In this document: one piece after another, positions 52,440 through 61,675 of the stretch
Numbering within the stretch: the first letter of the stretch is position 1
Layout: each line of letters begins with the position of its first letter
From: Streptomyces sp. NA02950
Lineage (GTDB): Bacteria; Actinomycetota; Actinomycetes; Streptomycetales; Streptomycetaceae
NCBI RefSeq assembly: GCF_013364155.1
Contig: NZ_CP054916.1
Location: 4,895,001 to 4,959,000 of the forward strand
Length of the DNA: 64,000 nucleotides
Direction of reading: 5' to 3'
Made by a program: the position numbers and the translations under genes
The notes under the pieces: generated by a model
Told to the model about the DNA's origin: nothing
Databases searched by the model: none
The model's input: only the letters and a program-made list of their open reading frames with translations

Positions 52440-53405
52440 CTGCTTGCGCAGATCCGCCGCCAGCCGGTAGAGCCCGGCCAGGTCGACGCCGTCGGTGAGC
52501 AGCTCCAACTCGTGCAGCGGCAGCCCCAGACCGGACAGTTCGGCCCGCTGCGTCCGCTCCAGCGCGACCCGCTCCGCATGCTCGCGCGCCTGCTCCAGCA
52601 GCGGATCGACCAGGCGCTCGGCGAGACCGCCACGGCGCGCGCCGCCCAGACCCGCCTGCGAGAGCGCCTTCGCGACCGCCGCGCGCTGCCCGTTCGCCGC
52701 GATCTCGACGGCGTCGTGGTCGAGGATCGCGGGCCGCACCATGTTGATGATGACCGCGCCGGTCGGCAGGCCGTCGGCGCGCAGCTCCGCGATACCGTCC
52801 GCGGTCTCCTGGACCGGCATCTCCTCCAGCAGCGTCACCAGGTGGACCGCCGTCTGGGGAGACTTCAGCACGCGCATCACGGCCTGCGCCTGGTTGTGTA
52901 TCGGGCCGGTCCGGGCCAGCCCCGCCACCTCGTGGTTGACGTTCAGGAAGCGGGTGATCCGGCCGGTGGGCGGGGCGTCCATGACCACGGAGTCGTAGAC
53001 GAAGCGCCCGTCCTTGCCCTTGCGGCGCACCGCCTCGCACGCCTTGCCGGTCAGCAGCACATCGCGCAGCCCGGGGGCGATCGTGGTCGCGAAGTCGATC
53101 GCGCCCAGCTTCTTGAGGGCGCGTCCGGCCGAGCCCAGCTTGTAGAACATATGGAGGTAGTCGAGGAGGGCGAACTCCGGATCGATCGCGAGGGCGTGCA
53201 CCTCACCACCGCCCGGCGCGGTCGCGATCTTCCGCTCCTCGTAGGGCAGCGCCTCCGTCTCGAAGAGCTGCGCGATCCCCTGGCGGCCTTCGACCTCGAC
53301 CAGCAGCGTGCGTCTGCCTTCGGCCGCGAGGGCCAGCGCGAGTGCCGCGGCGACCGTGGTCTTGCCGGTTCCGCCCTTGCCACTGACGACATGGAGCCTG
53401 CTCAC
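52428..53405 (-). CDS. ArsA/Get3-family ATPase (second of a pair)
   Basis: 325 residues from a GTG (MSRLHVVSGKGGTGKTTVAA), with switch I VEVEGRQGIAQLFETEALPY, a YLHMFYKLGSAGRALKKLGA helix and switch II VVMDAPPTGRITRFLNV. Family members form dimers; two different subunits here could form a heterodimer with the neighbour, as both lie in one operon. The 3' end runs into the tandem repeat. Confidence 0.9.
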   Translation of the reverse strand: MSRLHVVSGKGGTGKTTVAAALALALAAEGRRTLLVEVEGRQGIAQLFETEALPYEERKIATAPGGGEVHALAIDPEFALLDYLHMFYKLGSAGRALKKLGAIDFATTIAPGLRDVLLTGKACEAVRRKGKDGRFVYDSVVMDAPPTGRITRFLNVNHEVAGLARTGPIHNQAQAVMRVLKSPQTAVHLVTLLEEMPVQETADGIAELRADGLPTGAVIINMVRPAILDHDAVEIAANGQRAAVAKALSQAGLGGARRGGLAERLVDPLLEQAREHAERVALERTQRAELSGLGLPLHELELLTDGVDLAGLYRLAADLRKQWPS

Positions 53406-53476
53406 ACTGGGGAGCCTAACCAGTCGCCCCACGGGCTACGCACCAGGCCCCGGTGGAGAGGCATTACAGTCGGCTC

Positions 53477-53635
53477 ATGACGAAGTGGGAATACGCGACC
53501 GTGCCGCTGCTCGTGCACGCCACGAAGCAGATTCTGGACACCTGGGGCGAGGACGGCTGGGAGCTCGTCCAGGTCGTTCCGGGGCCGAACAACCCGGAGC
53601 AGCTGGTGGCCTACCTGAAGCGGGAGAAGGCATGA
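53477..53635 (+). CDS. DUF4177 small protein
   Basis: 52 residues: MTKWEYATVPLLVHATKQIL, then GWELVQVV and a YLKREKA end, the DUF4177 beta-alpha pattern. It is divergent from the ArsA pair and overlaps the RidA gene by 4 bp (ATGA). Function unknown. Confidence 0.88.
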   Translation: MTKWEYATVPLLVHATKQILDTWGEDGWELVQVVPGPNNPEQLVAYLKREKA

Positions 53636-54096
53636 GCGCCGTCGAGGACAAACTCGCCGGACTCGGTCTGACGCTGCCGGAGGTCGCGGCTCCCCTCGCC
53701 TCGTACGTGCCCGCGATCCGCACCGGTTCGTACATCTATACGGCGGGTCAGCTGCCGCTGGTCGAGGGCAAGCTGGGCGTGACCGGCAAGGTCGGTGCCG
53801 AGGTGACCCCCGAGGAGGCCAAGGAGCTGGCGCGGACCTGCGCGCTGAACGCACTGGCCGCCGTGAAGTCGGTCATCGGCGATCTCGACAAGATCGTGCG
53901 TGTGGTGAAGGTTGTGGGCTTCGTCGCCTCGGCACCGGACTTCACCGGTCAGCCCGGTGTCGTCAACGGTACGAGCGAGCTGCTGGGCGAGGTGCTGGGC
54001 GACGCGGGTGTGCACGCGCGCAGCGCGGTCGGCGTGGCGGTGCTGCCGCTCGACGCGCCGGTCGAGGTCGAGCTCCAGGTCGAGGTCGCTGACTAG
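53632..54096 (+). CDS. RidA family enamine/imine deaminase-like protein
   Basis: 154 residues: YIYTAGQLPLVEGKLGVTGK, the RidA-type helix ARTCALNALAAVKSVIGDLD and a C-terminal RSAVGVAVLPLDAPVEVELQ in which the Arg (HARSAVG) is the substrate-binding residue. RidA proteins hydrolyse reactive 2-aminoacrylate-type enamines. Coupled to DUF4177. Confidence 0.9.
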   Translation: MSAVEDKLAGLGLTLPEVAAPLASYVPAIRTGSYIYTAGQLPLVEGKLGVTGKVGAEVTPEEAKELARTCALNALAAVKSVIGDLDKIVRVVKVVGFVASAPDFTGQPGVVNGTSELLGEVLGDAGVHARSAVGVAVLPLDAPVEVELQVEVAD

Positions 54097-54190
54097 TCCG
54101 CCTGGTGCATCACCTGGATCCGGCCGCCGTACCCGGCCGGTGCGGCGAGGGCCCCTCGAACATCCGCCCGCAAACGCATAGCATCCGGCC

Positions 54191-55288
54191 ATGTCCACTA
54201 CGAATGGCCAGTGGTACCCGCCCGAGTGGCCAGAGCGGATCCGGCTGCTGTCGGCCGGTGAGCTCACACCGGTGACGCCGCGCCGGGCCGCCACCGTGCT
54301 GCTGCTGCGGGACGGACAGGACGGGCGGGACGGGGACGGCGTTTACGCACCCGAGCGGCTCGAGAGTGCCGCGCAGGGTGCCGGGGGCGACGGGGGAACC
54401 GACGAAGCGACCGGCGGGACCGGAGACACCGGGAAGACCCGGGAGACCGAGAAGAGCGGCGAGACCGGGGAGCGCGGCGCGTCCGCGGGGCCCGCGGAAT
54501 CCGTACGCGACGGGCGGGAGGCCCCGGGGGGCCCCGCCGTCTACATGCTGCGCAGACGCGCCTCCATGGCCTTCGCCGGAGGCGCGTACGCCTATCCGGG
54601 CGGCTCCGTCGATCCGCGCGACGAGCGGATGGTCGCCTGGGCCGGGCCCTCGCGCGCCCAGTGGGCGCAGCGGCTGGGGCTCGACGCGAGCGACGCGACG
54701 CAGGCGCAGGCCATCGTGTGCGCGGCGGTCCGCGAGACCTTCGAGGAGGCGGGTGTGCTGCTCGCCGGGCCGACCCCGCACACGGTCGTCGCGGACACGA
54801 CGGGCGACGACTGGGAGGCGGACCGTGCGGCGCTGGTGGGCCGGGACCTGTCGTTCGCCGAGTTCCTCGACCGCCGTGGGCTGGTGCTCCGCTCGGATCT
54901 GCTGGGCTGCTGGGCCCGCTGGATCACCCCGGAGTTCGAACCGCGCCGCTACGACACCTGGTTCTTCGTGGCTGCGCTGCCGCGGGGGCAGCGCACCCGC
55001 AACGCCTCCACGGAGGCGGACCGGACCGTGTGGATCCGGCCGGGTGAGGCGGCCGACGGCTACGACCGCGGCGAGCTGCTGATGATGCCGCCGACCATCG
55101 CGACACTGCGCCAGCTGCGACCGTACGGCTCGGTCGGCGAGGCGCTGGCCGCGGCCGCCGACCGCGATCTGACCCCGGTCCTCGCACAGGCGCGGCTGGA
55201 GAACGGCGAGCTGGTGCTGAGCTGGCCGGGACACGAGGAGTTCACCAAGCACATCCCGACCGGCACGACGGGGGGATCCTCCGCATGA
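54191..55288 (+). CDS. NUDIX hydrolase with a disordered insert
   Basis: 365 residues. A NUDIX fold starts at RRAATVLLLRD and is interrupted by a Gly/Glu/Thr-rich insert (about residues 45-115) before VYMLRRRASMAFAGGAYAYP. The NUDIX box is spread: GGSVDPRD then AAVRETFEEAGVLL. The RDLSFAEFLDRRGL and DTWFFVAALP segments are typical of this actinobacterial subgroup. The substrate is unknown. It overlaps the MBL gene by 4 bp. Confidence 0.88.
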   Translation: MSTTNGQWYPPEWPERIRLLSAGELTPVTPRRAATVLLLRDGQDGRDGDGVYAPERLESAAQGAGGDGGTDEATGGTGDTGKTRETEKSGETGERGASAGPAESVRDGREAPGGPAVYMLRRRASMAFAGGAYAYPGGSVDPRDERMVAWAGPSRAQWAQRLGLDASDATQAQAIVCAAVRETFEEAGVLLAGPTPHTVVADTTGDDWEADRAALVGRDLSFAEFLDRRGLVLRSDLLGCWARWITPEFEPRRYDTWFFVAALPRGQRTRNASTEADRTVWIRPGEAADGYDRGELLMMPPTIATLRQLRPYGSVGEALAAAADRDLTPVLAQARLENGELVLSWPGHEEFTKHIPTGTTGGSSA

Positions 55289-56115
55289 CGTACGCGGCCT
55301 CGCTGCCCGGCCAGCCGCGCGGAGGCGCGATCGGCGGACCGGCCACCGACCGGGCCATCTGCGTTCTGGCGCCGAACCCCTCGCCCATGACGCTGGACGG
55401 CACCAACACCTGGATCGTCGCCGAACCGGACTCCGACCTCGCCGTGGTCATCGACCCCGGGCCGCTGGACGAGGCCCACCTCGGCGAGGTCGTCGCCACG
55501 GTGGAGCGGGCGGGGAAGCGCGTCGCGCTGACGCTGCTCACCCACGGCCACGCGGACCACTCTGAGGGCGCGGCGCGCTTCGCCGAGCTGACGCGCACGC
55601 GGGTGCGCGCCCTGGACCCGGCGCTGCGGCTGGGGGACGAGGGGCTGGAGCTGGGGGACGTCATAACCACCGGCGGGCTGGAGCTGCGGGTGGTGCCCAC
55701 GCCCGGCCATACGGCCGACTCGCTGTGCTTCCACCTCCCGGCCGACGCCGCGGTCCTCACCGGCGACACGGTGCTGGGACGCGGTACGACCGTGGTCGCG
55801 CACCCGGACGGGCGGCTCGGCGACTATCTGGACTCGCTGCGCAGGCTGCGCTCGCTGACGGTGGACGACGGGGTGTCCACGGTGCTGCCGGGCCACGGGC
55901 CGGTGCTGAACGACGCGCGGGGCGCGGTGGAGTACTACCTCGCGCACCGGGCCAACCGGCTGGCGCAGGTGGAGACGGCCGTCGAGGACGGCTACCACAC
56001 GCCTGGGGAGGTCGTGGCGCATGTGTACGCGGACGTGGACCGGTCGCTGTGGCCAGCGGCGGAGCTGTCGGTCCGGGCGCAGCTGGACTATCTGCGGGAG
56101 CACGGGCTGATCTGA
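55285..56115 (+). CDS. Metallo-beta-lactamase-fold hydrolase
   Basis: 276 residues with TNTWIV, the metal motif LTHGHADHSEGA, PTPGHTADSL, TGDTVLG and PGHGPVL, i.e. the complete set of zinc ligands, followed by a C-terminal LACTB2-like helical domain (HRANRLAQVETAV, VRAQLDYLREHGLI). LACTB2-type proteins include RNases and thioesterases; the substrate is open. Coupled to the NUDIX gene. Confidence 0.92.
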   Translation: MTYAASLPGQPRGGAIGGPATDRAICVLAPNPSPMTLDGTNTWIVAEPDSDLAVVIDPGPLDEAHLGEVVATVERAGKRVALTLLTHGHADHSEGAARFAELTRTRVRALDPALRLGDEGLELGDVITTGGLELRVVPTPGHTADSLCFHLPADAAVLTGDTVLGRGTTVVAHPDGRLGDYLDSLRRLRSLTVDDGVSTVLPGHGPVLNDARGAVEYYLAHRANRLAQVETAVEDGYHTPGEVVAHVYADVDRSLWPAAELSVRAQLDYLREHGLI

Positions 56116-56396
56116 GGGGGCGGTGGCGCGGCGCGCGGTGTACGGAGCGGGCGCAGGCCGTCGGGCAGGCGCTTGTCTGATGGTTGCGCGCCCCCTGCGC
56201 AGCTGTGCACGCCCGCGCGAAGGCGTCCGGGGGCGTGCGGGGCGCGGTCATGGGCCGGGTCGGGACTCCGGCCGCTCGGGAGTGCCCCCGGGGCGCTCTG
56301 AGCACCTCCCGAGCCCGTTGTCACGGACCAGCGAAAACAAGCCGAAGCGAACCGAAAGGCCGAAGGACCGAAGGCCCCCGGCCGGGAGCTTGGGTT

Positions 56397-57680
56397 CTAG
56401 GAGTCGTTGCAACACCCCAGCTCAAGGGGTGGCATGGACTTCGAGATCCGTGAGGACCGGCAGCCGCAGGGACCCAGGAAGCTCACTCGTGAGCGGGAGG
56501 CATACTTCCGGCTCATGCAGCAGGGCGTGAGCAACACGGAAGCGTGCCGGATTGTCGGGATCAACCGGCGGACCGGGAAACGCTGGCGCTACGGACGCGG
56601 CGTGTCCGGCAGCAACAAGGCGGCCCCACCGATCAACTCGGTGGGGCCGCCTTCTGCGCCGTCGCGGTACCTGTGCGAGGCCGACCGGATCCACATCGCC
56701 GACCGGCTGCGTGAGAAGGCGACGGTCCGGGCGATCGCGGCCGAGCTGGGCCGCAGTCCGTCCACGATCAGCCGGGAGATCCGCCGCAACCGGCACCCGG
56801 GCAGCGGTCAGTACCGGCCCTACGCGGCCCAGGCCCGCGCGGATGCCCGCCGGCCCCGCCCCAAGCGCCGGAAGATCAGCGAGAACCCCGAGCTGCGGGC
56901 CGCCGTCCAGGCGATGCTGGACGAGAAGTGGAGCCCGGAGCAGGTATGCCACGCTCTGCGGGCACAGTTCCCCGACCGGCCGGAGATGCACGTGGTCCAC
57001 GAGACCGTCTACCAGGCCCTTTACGTCCAGGGCAGAGGCCGGCTACGGCGCGAGCTCGCCGGCACCCTGCGCTCGGGGCGGGCCCGCCGCAAGCCGCAGA
57101 AGCAGGCCAACTGCCGCCAGCCGCGGTTCACCACCCCGATGGTGATGATCAGCGAACGGCCCGCCGAGGCCGAGGACCGGGCCCTGCCCGGCCACTGGGA
57201 AGGCGACCTGATCATCGGCAAGGACGGGAAGTCCGCGATCGGCACCCTGGTGGAACGCGCGACCCGCTACGCCATGCTCCTGCATCTGCCCGGCGACCAC
57301 GGCGCCGAGGCCGTCCTGGGAGCGCTGACAACCACAGTCCAGACCCTGCCCGCCCAGCTGAAACGGTCCCTGACCTGGGACCAGGGCAGCGAGATGGCCC
57401 GCCACGGCGAGTTCACCCTCGCCACCGACATCCCGGTCTACTTCTGCGACCCCGCCAGCCCCTGGCAGCGCGGCTCGAACGAGAACACCAACGGACTGCT
57501 CCGTCAGTACTTCCCCAAGGGCACCGACCTGTCCGCCCACGGCCCCGAGCACCTGGCCGCCGTCGCCGACCAGCTCAACCGCCGCCCACGCAAAACGCTC
57601 GGCTGGGAAACCCCAGCCGAGCGCCTGCATAAACTGCTCGCGGCCTGATCAACACGACCACGTGTTGCAACGACCCCTAG
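56397..57680. mobile_element. IS30-family insertion sequence
   Basis: 1284 bp, with 19-bp terminal inverted repeats (CTAGGAGTCGTTGCAACAC at the left, complement of GTGTTGCAACGACCCCTAG at the right, one mismatch) around a single intact transposase. CTAG at each end may be part of the repeat or a target duplication; being palindromic it cannot tell. The element looks capable of moving. Confidence 0.9.
56434..57648 (+). CDS. IS30 family transposase
   Basis: 404 residues. An N-terminal HTH (YFRLMQQGVSNTEACRIVGI) and a second one (RAIAAELGRSPSTISREIRR) precede the DDE core: Asp in HWEGDLIIGKDG, Asp in LTWDQGSEMARH and Glu in SPWQRGSNENTNGLLRQYFP, the last being the IS30 signature. The ATG at 56434 lies after CAAGGGGTGGC. 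Full length and uninterrupted. Confidence 0.95.
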   Translation: MDFEIREDRQPQGPRKLTREREAYFRLMQQGVSNTEACRIVGINRRTGKRWRYGRGVSGSNKAAPPINSVGPPSAPSRYLCEADRIHIADRLREKATVRAIAAELGRSPSTISREIRRNRHPGSGQYRPYAAQARADARRPRPKRRKISENPELRAAVQAMLDEKWSPEQVCHALRAQFPDRPEMHVVHETVYQALYVQGRGRLRRELAGTLRSGRARRKPQKQANCRQPRFTTPMVMISERPAEAEDRALPGHWEGDLIIGKDGKSAIGTLVERATRYAMLLHLPGDHGAEAVLGALTTTVQTLPAQLKRSLTWDQGSEMARHGEFTLATDIPVYFCDPASPWQRGSNENTNGLLRQYFPKGTDLSAHGPEHLAAVADQLNRRPRKTLGWETPAERLHKLLAA

Positions 57681-57743
57681 AAACCGCCATCCGCGGTCGG
57701 GGCCCTTCGGTTATGTCTTCCGCGCTACGAAAGAGCGCTTCGG

Positions 57744-58418
57744 TCAGCGGGAGCGCTTCGCCAGGCGCTCGACGTCGAGCAGGATCACGGCGCGTGCCTC
57801 CAGCCGCAGCCAGCCACGACCCGCGAAGTCGGCGAGCGCCTTGTTGACGGTCTCGCGGGAGGCGCCGACCAGCTGGGCCAGTTCCTCCTGGGTCAGGTCG
57901 TGGACGACGTGGATACCCTCCTCCGACTGCACGCCGAAGCGGCGCGAGAGGTCCAGCAGGGCGCGGGCGACGCGACCGGGGACATCGGAGAAGACCAGGT
58001 CGGACATCTGGTCGTTGGTCTTGCGCAGTCGGCGGGCCACGGCGCGCAGCAGCGCGGAGGCGACCTCGGGCCGGGCGTTCAGCCACGGCTGGAGGTCCCC
58101 GTGGCCGAGGCCGAGCAGCTTGACCTCGGTGAGGGCGGTGGCGGTGGCGGTGCGCGGGCCGGGGTCGAACAGCGACAGCTCGCCGATCAGCTCGCCGGGG
58201 CCGAGCACGGCCAGCATGTTCTCGCGGCCGTCGGGAGAGGTGCGGTGGAGCTTCACCTTGCCCTCGGTGACCACGTACAGGCGGTCGCCGGGGTCCCCTT
58301 CGTGGAAGAGCGCGTCACCCCGCGCGAGGGTGACCTCTCCCATGGAGGCGCGCAGCTCAGCGGCCTGCTCGTCATCGAGCGCCGCGAAGAGCGGGGCGCG
58401 CCGCAGAACGTCGTCCAC
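57744..58418 (-). CDS. crp: Cyclic AMP receptor protein Crp
   Basis: 224 residues from a GTG with AAGGAGAG upstream. The cNMP-binding domain contains GELIGELSLFDPGPRTATA with the phosphate-cassette Arg, and the C-terminal HTH contains LTQEELAQLVGASRETVNKA. In Streptomyces Crp controls germination, development and antibiotic clusters. A Crp-like box lies 63 bp upstream. The IS30 element lies just beyond the 3' end without touching the gene. Confidence 0.95.
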   Translation of the reverse strand: MDDVLRRAPLFAALDDEQAAELRASMGEVTLARGDALFHEGDPGDRLYVVTEGKVKLHRTSPDGRENMLAVLGPGELIGELSLFDPGPRTATATALTEVKLLGLGHGDLQPWLNARPEVASALLRAVARRLRKTNDQMSDLVFSDVPGRVARALLDLSRRFGVQSEEGIHVVHDLTQEELAQLVGASRETVNKALADFAGRGWLRLEARAVILLDVERLAKRSR

Positions 58419-58480
58419 GAGTCTCTCCTTGTCGACATGCACAGGGGACCGTCGTCCCCATGATGCCGGACGGTAAAACA

Positions 58481-58494
58481 GTGCGATCAATCAC
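58481..58494. promoter_or_regulatory. Candidate Crp-binding site in the crp-nth intergenic region
   Basis: GTGCGATCAATCAC is a near-palindrome that fits GTG-N6-GNCAC with one mismatch on either strand. It is 63 bp upstream of crp and 105 bp upstream of nth. Confidence 0.5.
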
Positions 58495-58598
58495 AAGTTT
58501 GACGCACCGGTCTTCCGGACCGAACGGCAGGGGTCCGATTGGGCGGCCTCTCCGCTCTGGCCGGGCCGGATGTCGGCGGCTGGGCTTAGGCTGGCCGG

Positions 58599-59582
58599 GT
58601 GTCCAATACGCCGGTGAGAGCACAGGGCAAGGGGGCCGGACGGGTGACCGCACCTCGTAATTCCGCTGTGGGCGAACAGCAGCCCGCGCAGGCGGCGAAA
58701 GCGGCGAAGCCGCGCAAACCCACCACCACGTCCGGGACCGCGTCCGAGAAGGCGCCCGCCAAGAAGACCTCCGCCAAACCGACCGCCGCCAGGCCGTCGT
58801 CCGGTGGCGCCAGGACCGAGTCCCGTACCGCCCTCGTCCGCCGGGCCCGGCGGATCAATCGCGAGCTGGCCGAGGTGTATCCGTACGCCCACCCGGAGCT
58901 GGACTTCGACAGCCCGTTCCAGCTCCTCGTCGCCACGGTCCTGTCCGCCCAGACCACCGATCTGCGGGTCAACCAGACCACCCCCGCGCTCTTCGCCGCC
59001 TATCCGACCCCCGAGGACATGGCGGCCGCCGACCCCGAGGTCCTGGAGCAGCTGATCCGGCCCACCGGCTTCTTCCGTGCCAAGGCCAAGTCGCTGCTGG
59101 GCCTGTCCGCAGCGCTGCGTGACAGCTTCGGCGGTGAGGTGCCGGGTCGGCTGGAGGACCTGGTGACCCTGCCTGGCGTCGGCCGCAAGACGGCCAATGT
59201 GGTGCTCGGCAATGCCTTCGGCGTACCGGGTCTGACCGTGGACACCCACTTCGGGCGGCTGGTACGGCGCTGGAAGTGGACCGACCAGGAGGATCCGGAG
59301 AAGGTCGAGGCGGAGATCGCCGCGCTCTTCCCGAAGAGCGAGTGGACGATGCTCTCGCACCGCATCATCTTCCACGGCCGCCGGGTCTGCCACGCCCGCA
59401 AGCCGGCCTGCGGCGCCTGCCCGATCGCCCCGCTCTGCCCGTCGTACGGGGAGGGCGAGACGGATCCGGACAAGGCGAAGAAGCTGCTGAAATACGAGAT
59501 GGGCGGTCAGCCCGGCCAGCGGCTGCGTCCCCCGTCCGACTACCCGGGCCGTCCGGCGGCGCCGCTGGGAGCCGCCGAGTGA
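58599..59582 (+). CDS. nth: Endonuclease III with basic N-terminal extension
   Basis: 327 residues; the first 75 are Lys/Ala/Pro-rich and disordered. The glycosylase core has [17 protein letters not shown], the helix-hairpin-helix [12 protein letters not shown] with catalytic Lys, [12 protein letters not shown] with catalytic Asp, and a 4Fe-4S cluster loop [17 protein letters not shown]. It removes oxidised pyrimidines and nicks the abasic site. The GTG at 58599 is the first start after the crp divergent region. Overlaps the NUDIX gene by 4 bp. Confidence 0.95.
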   Translation: MSNTPVRAQGKGAGRVTAPRNSAVGEQQPAQAAKAAKPRKPTTTSGTASEKAPAKKTSAKPTAARPSSGGARTESRTALVRRARRINRELAEVYPYAHPELDFDSPFQLLVATVLSAQTTDLRVNQTTPALFAAYPTPEDMAAADPEVLEQLIRPTGFFRAKAKSLLGLSAALRDSFGGEVPGRLEDLVTLPGVGRKTANVVLGNAFGVPGLTVDTHFGRLVRRWKWTDQEDPEKVEAEIAALFPKSEWTMLSHRIIFHGRRVCHARKPACGACPIAPLCPSYGEGETDPDKAKKLLKYEMGGQPGQRLRPPSDYPGRPAAPLGAAE

Positions 59583-60262
59583 CGAGCACATACGGCGGAG
59601 AGGTGCGGGTCAGCGCGCAGGGGCTGCCAGAGTGGCTGCTGCCCCTGGCCCGCGCGGCCGAGACGATCGAGCCGGCCCAGCTGAGCCGGTTTCTGCCGCC
59701 GCGGGCCGGAGGCCGCCCCTCCGCCGTACTGGTGCTCTTCGGGGAGGGGGCGCGCGGCCCCGAGCTGCTGCTGATGGAACGGTCCGGTTCGCTGCGCTCG
59801 CACGCCGGCCAGCCCTCGTTCCCCGGGGGCGCGCTCGATCCGGAGGACGGCAATCCGGATGGCGCGGGGCCGCTGCGCGCCGCGCTGCGCGAGGCCGAGG
59901 AGGAGACCGGGCTCGACCCCGCGGGGGTCCAGATCTTCAGCGTGCTGCCGCGGCTCTACATCCCGGTGAGCGGCTTCGTGGTCACACCGGTGCTGGGCTG
60001 GTGGCACCGGCCGAGCCCGGTCGGGCCGGTGGATCCGGCCGAGACGGCCCGGGTCTTCACCGTTCCCGTGGCCGATCTCACGGATCCGGCGAATCGGGCG
60101 ACCACAGCGCATCCGAGCGGTCACACAGGGCCCGCGTTCCTGGTCGGAGGGGCTCTGGTGTGGGGTTTCACCGCCGGAGTGATCGATCGCATCCTGCATT
60201 TCGCGGGGTGGGAGCGGCCCTGGGACCGCGCCAAGCGCGTCCCACTCGACTGGCGTGCATGA
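59579..60262 (+). CDS. NUDIX CoA pyrophosphatase-like protein
   Basis: 227 residues from a GTG overlapping the nth stop. NUDIX box [11 protein letters not shown]...[12 protein letters not shown] preceded by [15 protein letters not shown], the pattern of CoA/acyl-CoA pyrophosphatases (UPF0035/NudL type), then [20 protein letters not shown]. The C terminus ([13 protein letters not shown]) is typical of Streptomyces orthologues. Part of an nth-nudix-protease operon. Confidence 0.9.
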   Translation: MTSTYGGEVRVSAQGLPEWLLPLARAAETIEPAQLSRFLPPRAGGRPSAVLVLFGEGARGPELLLMERSGSLRSHAGQPSFPGGALDPEDGNPDGAGPLRAALREAEEETGLDPAGVQIFSVLPRLYIPVSGFVVTPVLGWWHRPSPVGPVDPAETARVFTVPVADLTDPANRATTAHPSGHTGPAFLVGGALVWGFTAGVIDRILHFAGWERPWDRAKRVPLDWRA

Positions 60263-60274
60263 GACGGTGTCTCG

Positions 60275-61474
60275 GTGAACGTGCTGGACTTCTTGCTGCT
60301 GCTCGCCGCCGTTTGGTTCGCGATCATCGGCTACCGCCAGGGCTTCGTCGTCGGTGTGCTGTCGGTGACGGGGTTCCTCGGTGGTGGTCTGGTCGCGGTC
60401 TATCTGCTGCCGGTCGTCTGGGACGGCACCACCGACAGAGCGTCCCCCGGCACGTTCGCAGCCGTCATGGCGGTCGCCCTGGTGATCGTCTGCGCCTCGG
60501 TCGGGCAGGCGGCCACCACCCACCTGGGGAACAAGCTGCGCCGGTACATCACCTGGTCACCGGCGCGCGCCCTGGACGCCACGGGCGGCGCCCTGGTGAA
60601 CGTCCTGGCGATGCTGATGGTCGCCTGGCTGATCGGCTCCGCCGTCGCGGGTACCTCGCTGCCCACCCTCGGCAAGGAGGTCCGCAGCTCCAAGGTGCTG
60701 CTCGGGGTCTCCCGCGTCGTCCCGGACGAGGCGAACACCTGGTTCACCGACTTCTCCTCGGTGCTGGCCCAGGGCGGCTTCCCGCAGGTCTTCTCGCCCT
60801 TCGCCAATGAGCCGATCACCTCGGTGCCGCAGCCGGACCCCGCGCTCGCGCGGTCCCCGGTGGCCACCCGCGCCCAGCAGAGCATCGTGAAGGTGGTCGG
60901 CACCGCCCCCAGCTGCGGCAAGGTCCTGGAGGGCAGTGGCTTCGTCTACGCCCCGAACCGGGTGATGACCAACGCGCATGTCGTCGGCGGGGTCGACGAG
61001 CCGACCGTGCAGATAGGCGGCGAGGGCCGGCTCTACGACGCGAAGGTCGTGCTCTACGACTGGAAGCGCGACATCGCGGTCCTCGACGTTCCCACGCTGC
61101 GCGCACCGGCGCTCCAGTTCGCCCAGGAGGACGCGAACAGCGGCGATGACGCGATCGTCGCCGGTTTCCCGGAGAACGGCGCCTTCGATGTGCGCGCGGC
61201 CCGGGTGCGCGACCGCATCGACGCCAACGGCCCGGACATCTACCACCGGGGCACTGTCAACCGCGATGTGTACTCGCTGTACGCGACCGTGCGCCAGGGC
61301 AACTCCGGCGGCCCGCTGCTCACCCCGCAGGGCCGGGTGTACGGCGTGGTGTTCGCCAAGTCCCTCGACGACGCCGACACCGGGTACGCGCTGACGGCGG
61401 ACGAGGTGGCCGGGGACGCCGCGGAGGGACGTACGGCCGAGCAGCCGGTGGACAGCCAGGGGTGCGCCCTCTAG
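60275..61474 (+). CDS. MarP-like membrane serine protease
   Basis: 399 residues from a GTG. A CvpA-like domain with four spans (1-125: VLDFLLLLAAVWFAIIGYRQ ... LVNVLAMLMVAWLIGSAVAG) is followed by a periplasmic trypsin-like domain: His in VMTNAHVVGG, Asp in WKRDIAVLDV, Ser in RQGNSGGPLL. Two cysteines (SCGKV and the terminal QGCAL) may form the regulatory disulfide described for M. tuberculosis MarP, which handles acid and oxidative stress. The stop codon coincides with the left CTAG of element B. Confidence 0.93.
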   Translation: MNVLDFLLLLAAVWFAIIGYRQGFVVGVLSVTGFLGGGLVAVYLLPVVWDGTTDRASPGTFAAVMAVALVIVCASVGQAATTHLGNKLRRYITWSPARALDATGGALVNVLAMLMVAWLIGSAVAGTSLPTLGKEVRSSKVLLGVSRVVPDEANTWFTDFSSVLAQGGFPQVFSPFANEPITSVPQPDPALARSPVATRAQQSIVKVVGTAPSCGKVLEGSGFVYAPNRVMTNAHVVGGVDEPTVQIGGEGRLYDAKVVLYDWKRDIAVLDVPTLRAPALQFAQEDANSGDDAIVAGFPENGAFDVRAARVRDRIDANGPDIYHRGTVNRDVYSLYATVRQGNSGGPLLTPQGRVYGVVFAKSLDDADTGYALTADEVAGDAAEGRTAEQPVDSQGCAL

Positions 61475-61664
61475 TGCCGCGTCAGCCGAGGTTCGGCCCG
61501 TTCGCCGCCCTGGCACGCTCCCCCGGCTACCGCTGGGAGGTGCCCCCTCTCGCCGCGGTGGCCGAAAGCCCGAGGAGGCCCACTACGAGGGCCTCCGGCC
61601 GCCTTGCGATCGCACGCACCAGGACGCCTCGCCACCGGGCACACCTTGGCTGACGCGGCACTAG
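61471..61664. mobile_element. MITE-like element B with 21-bp terminal inverted repeats
   Basis: Ends 61471-61491 and 61644-61664 match at 20 of 21 positions as inverted repeats (outer CTAGTGCCGCGTCAGCC). The 194-bp interior shares GGGAGGTGCCCCCT, ACTACGAGGGC-like and CCGCCTTGCGAT segments with element A. CTAG at both edges may be a target duplication. Confidence 0.7.
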
Positions 61665-61675
61665 GAAGCCGGTCA

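Larger units (their letters stand above)
56367..57711. terminator. Terminator hairpin split by the IS30-type element
   Basis: The left arm ACCGAAGGCCCCCGGCC (56367-56383) is complementary at 15 of 17 positions to the right arm GGTCGGGGCCCTTCGGT (57695-57711). Removing 56397-57680 brings the arms within a 27-base loop between the convergent MBL and crp genes. Confidence 0.6.

Noticed and set aside
50810..52633. A longer version of the ArsA-like gene reading through the 30-bp repeat
   Set aside because: The added N terminus is the translated tandem repeat; the ATG at 52237 with AGGAGG fits the family start.
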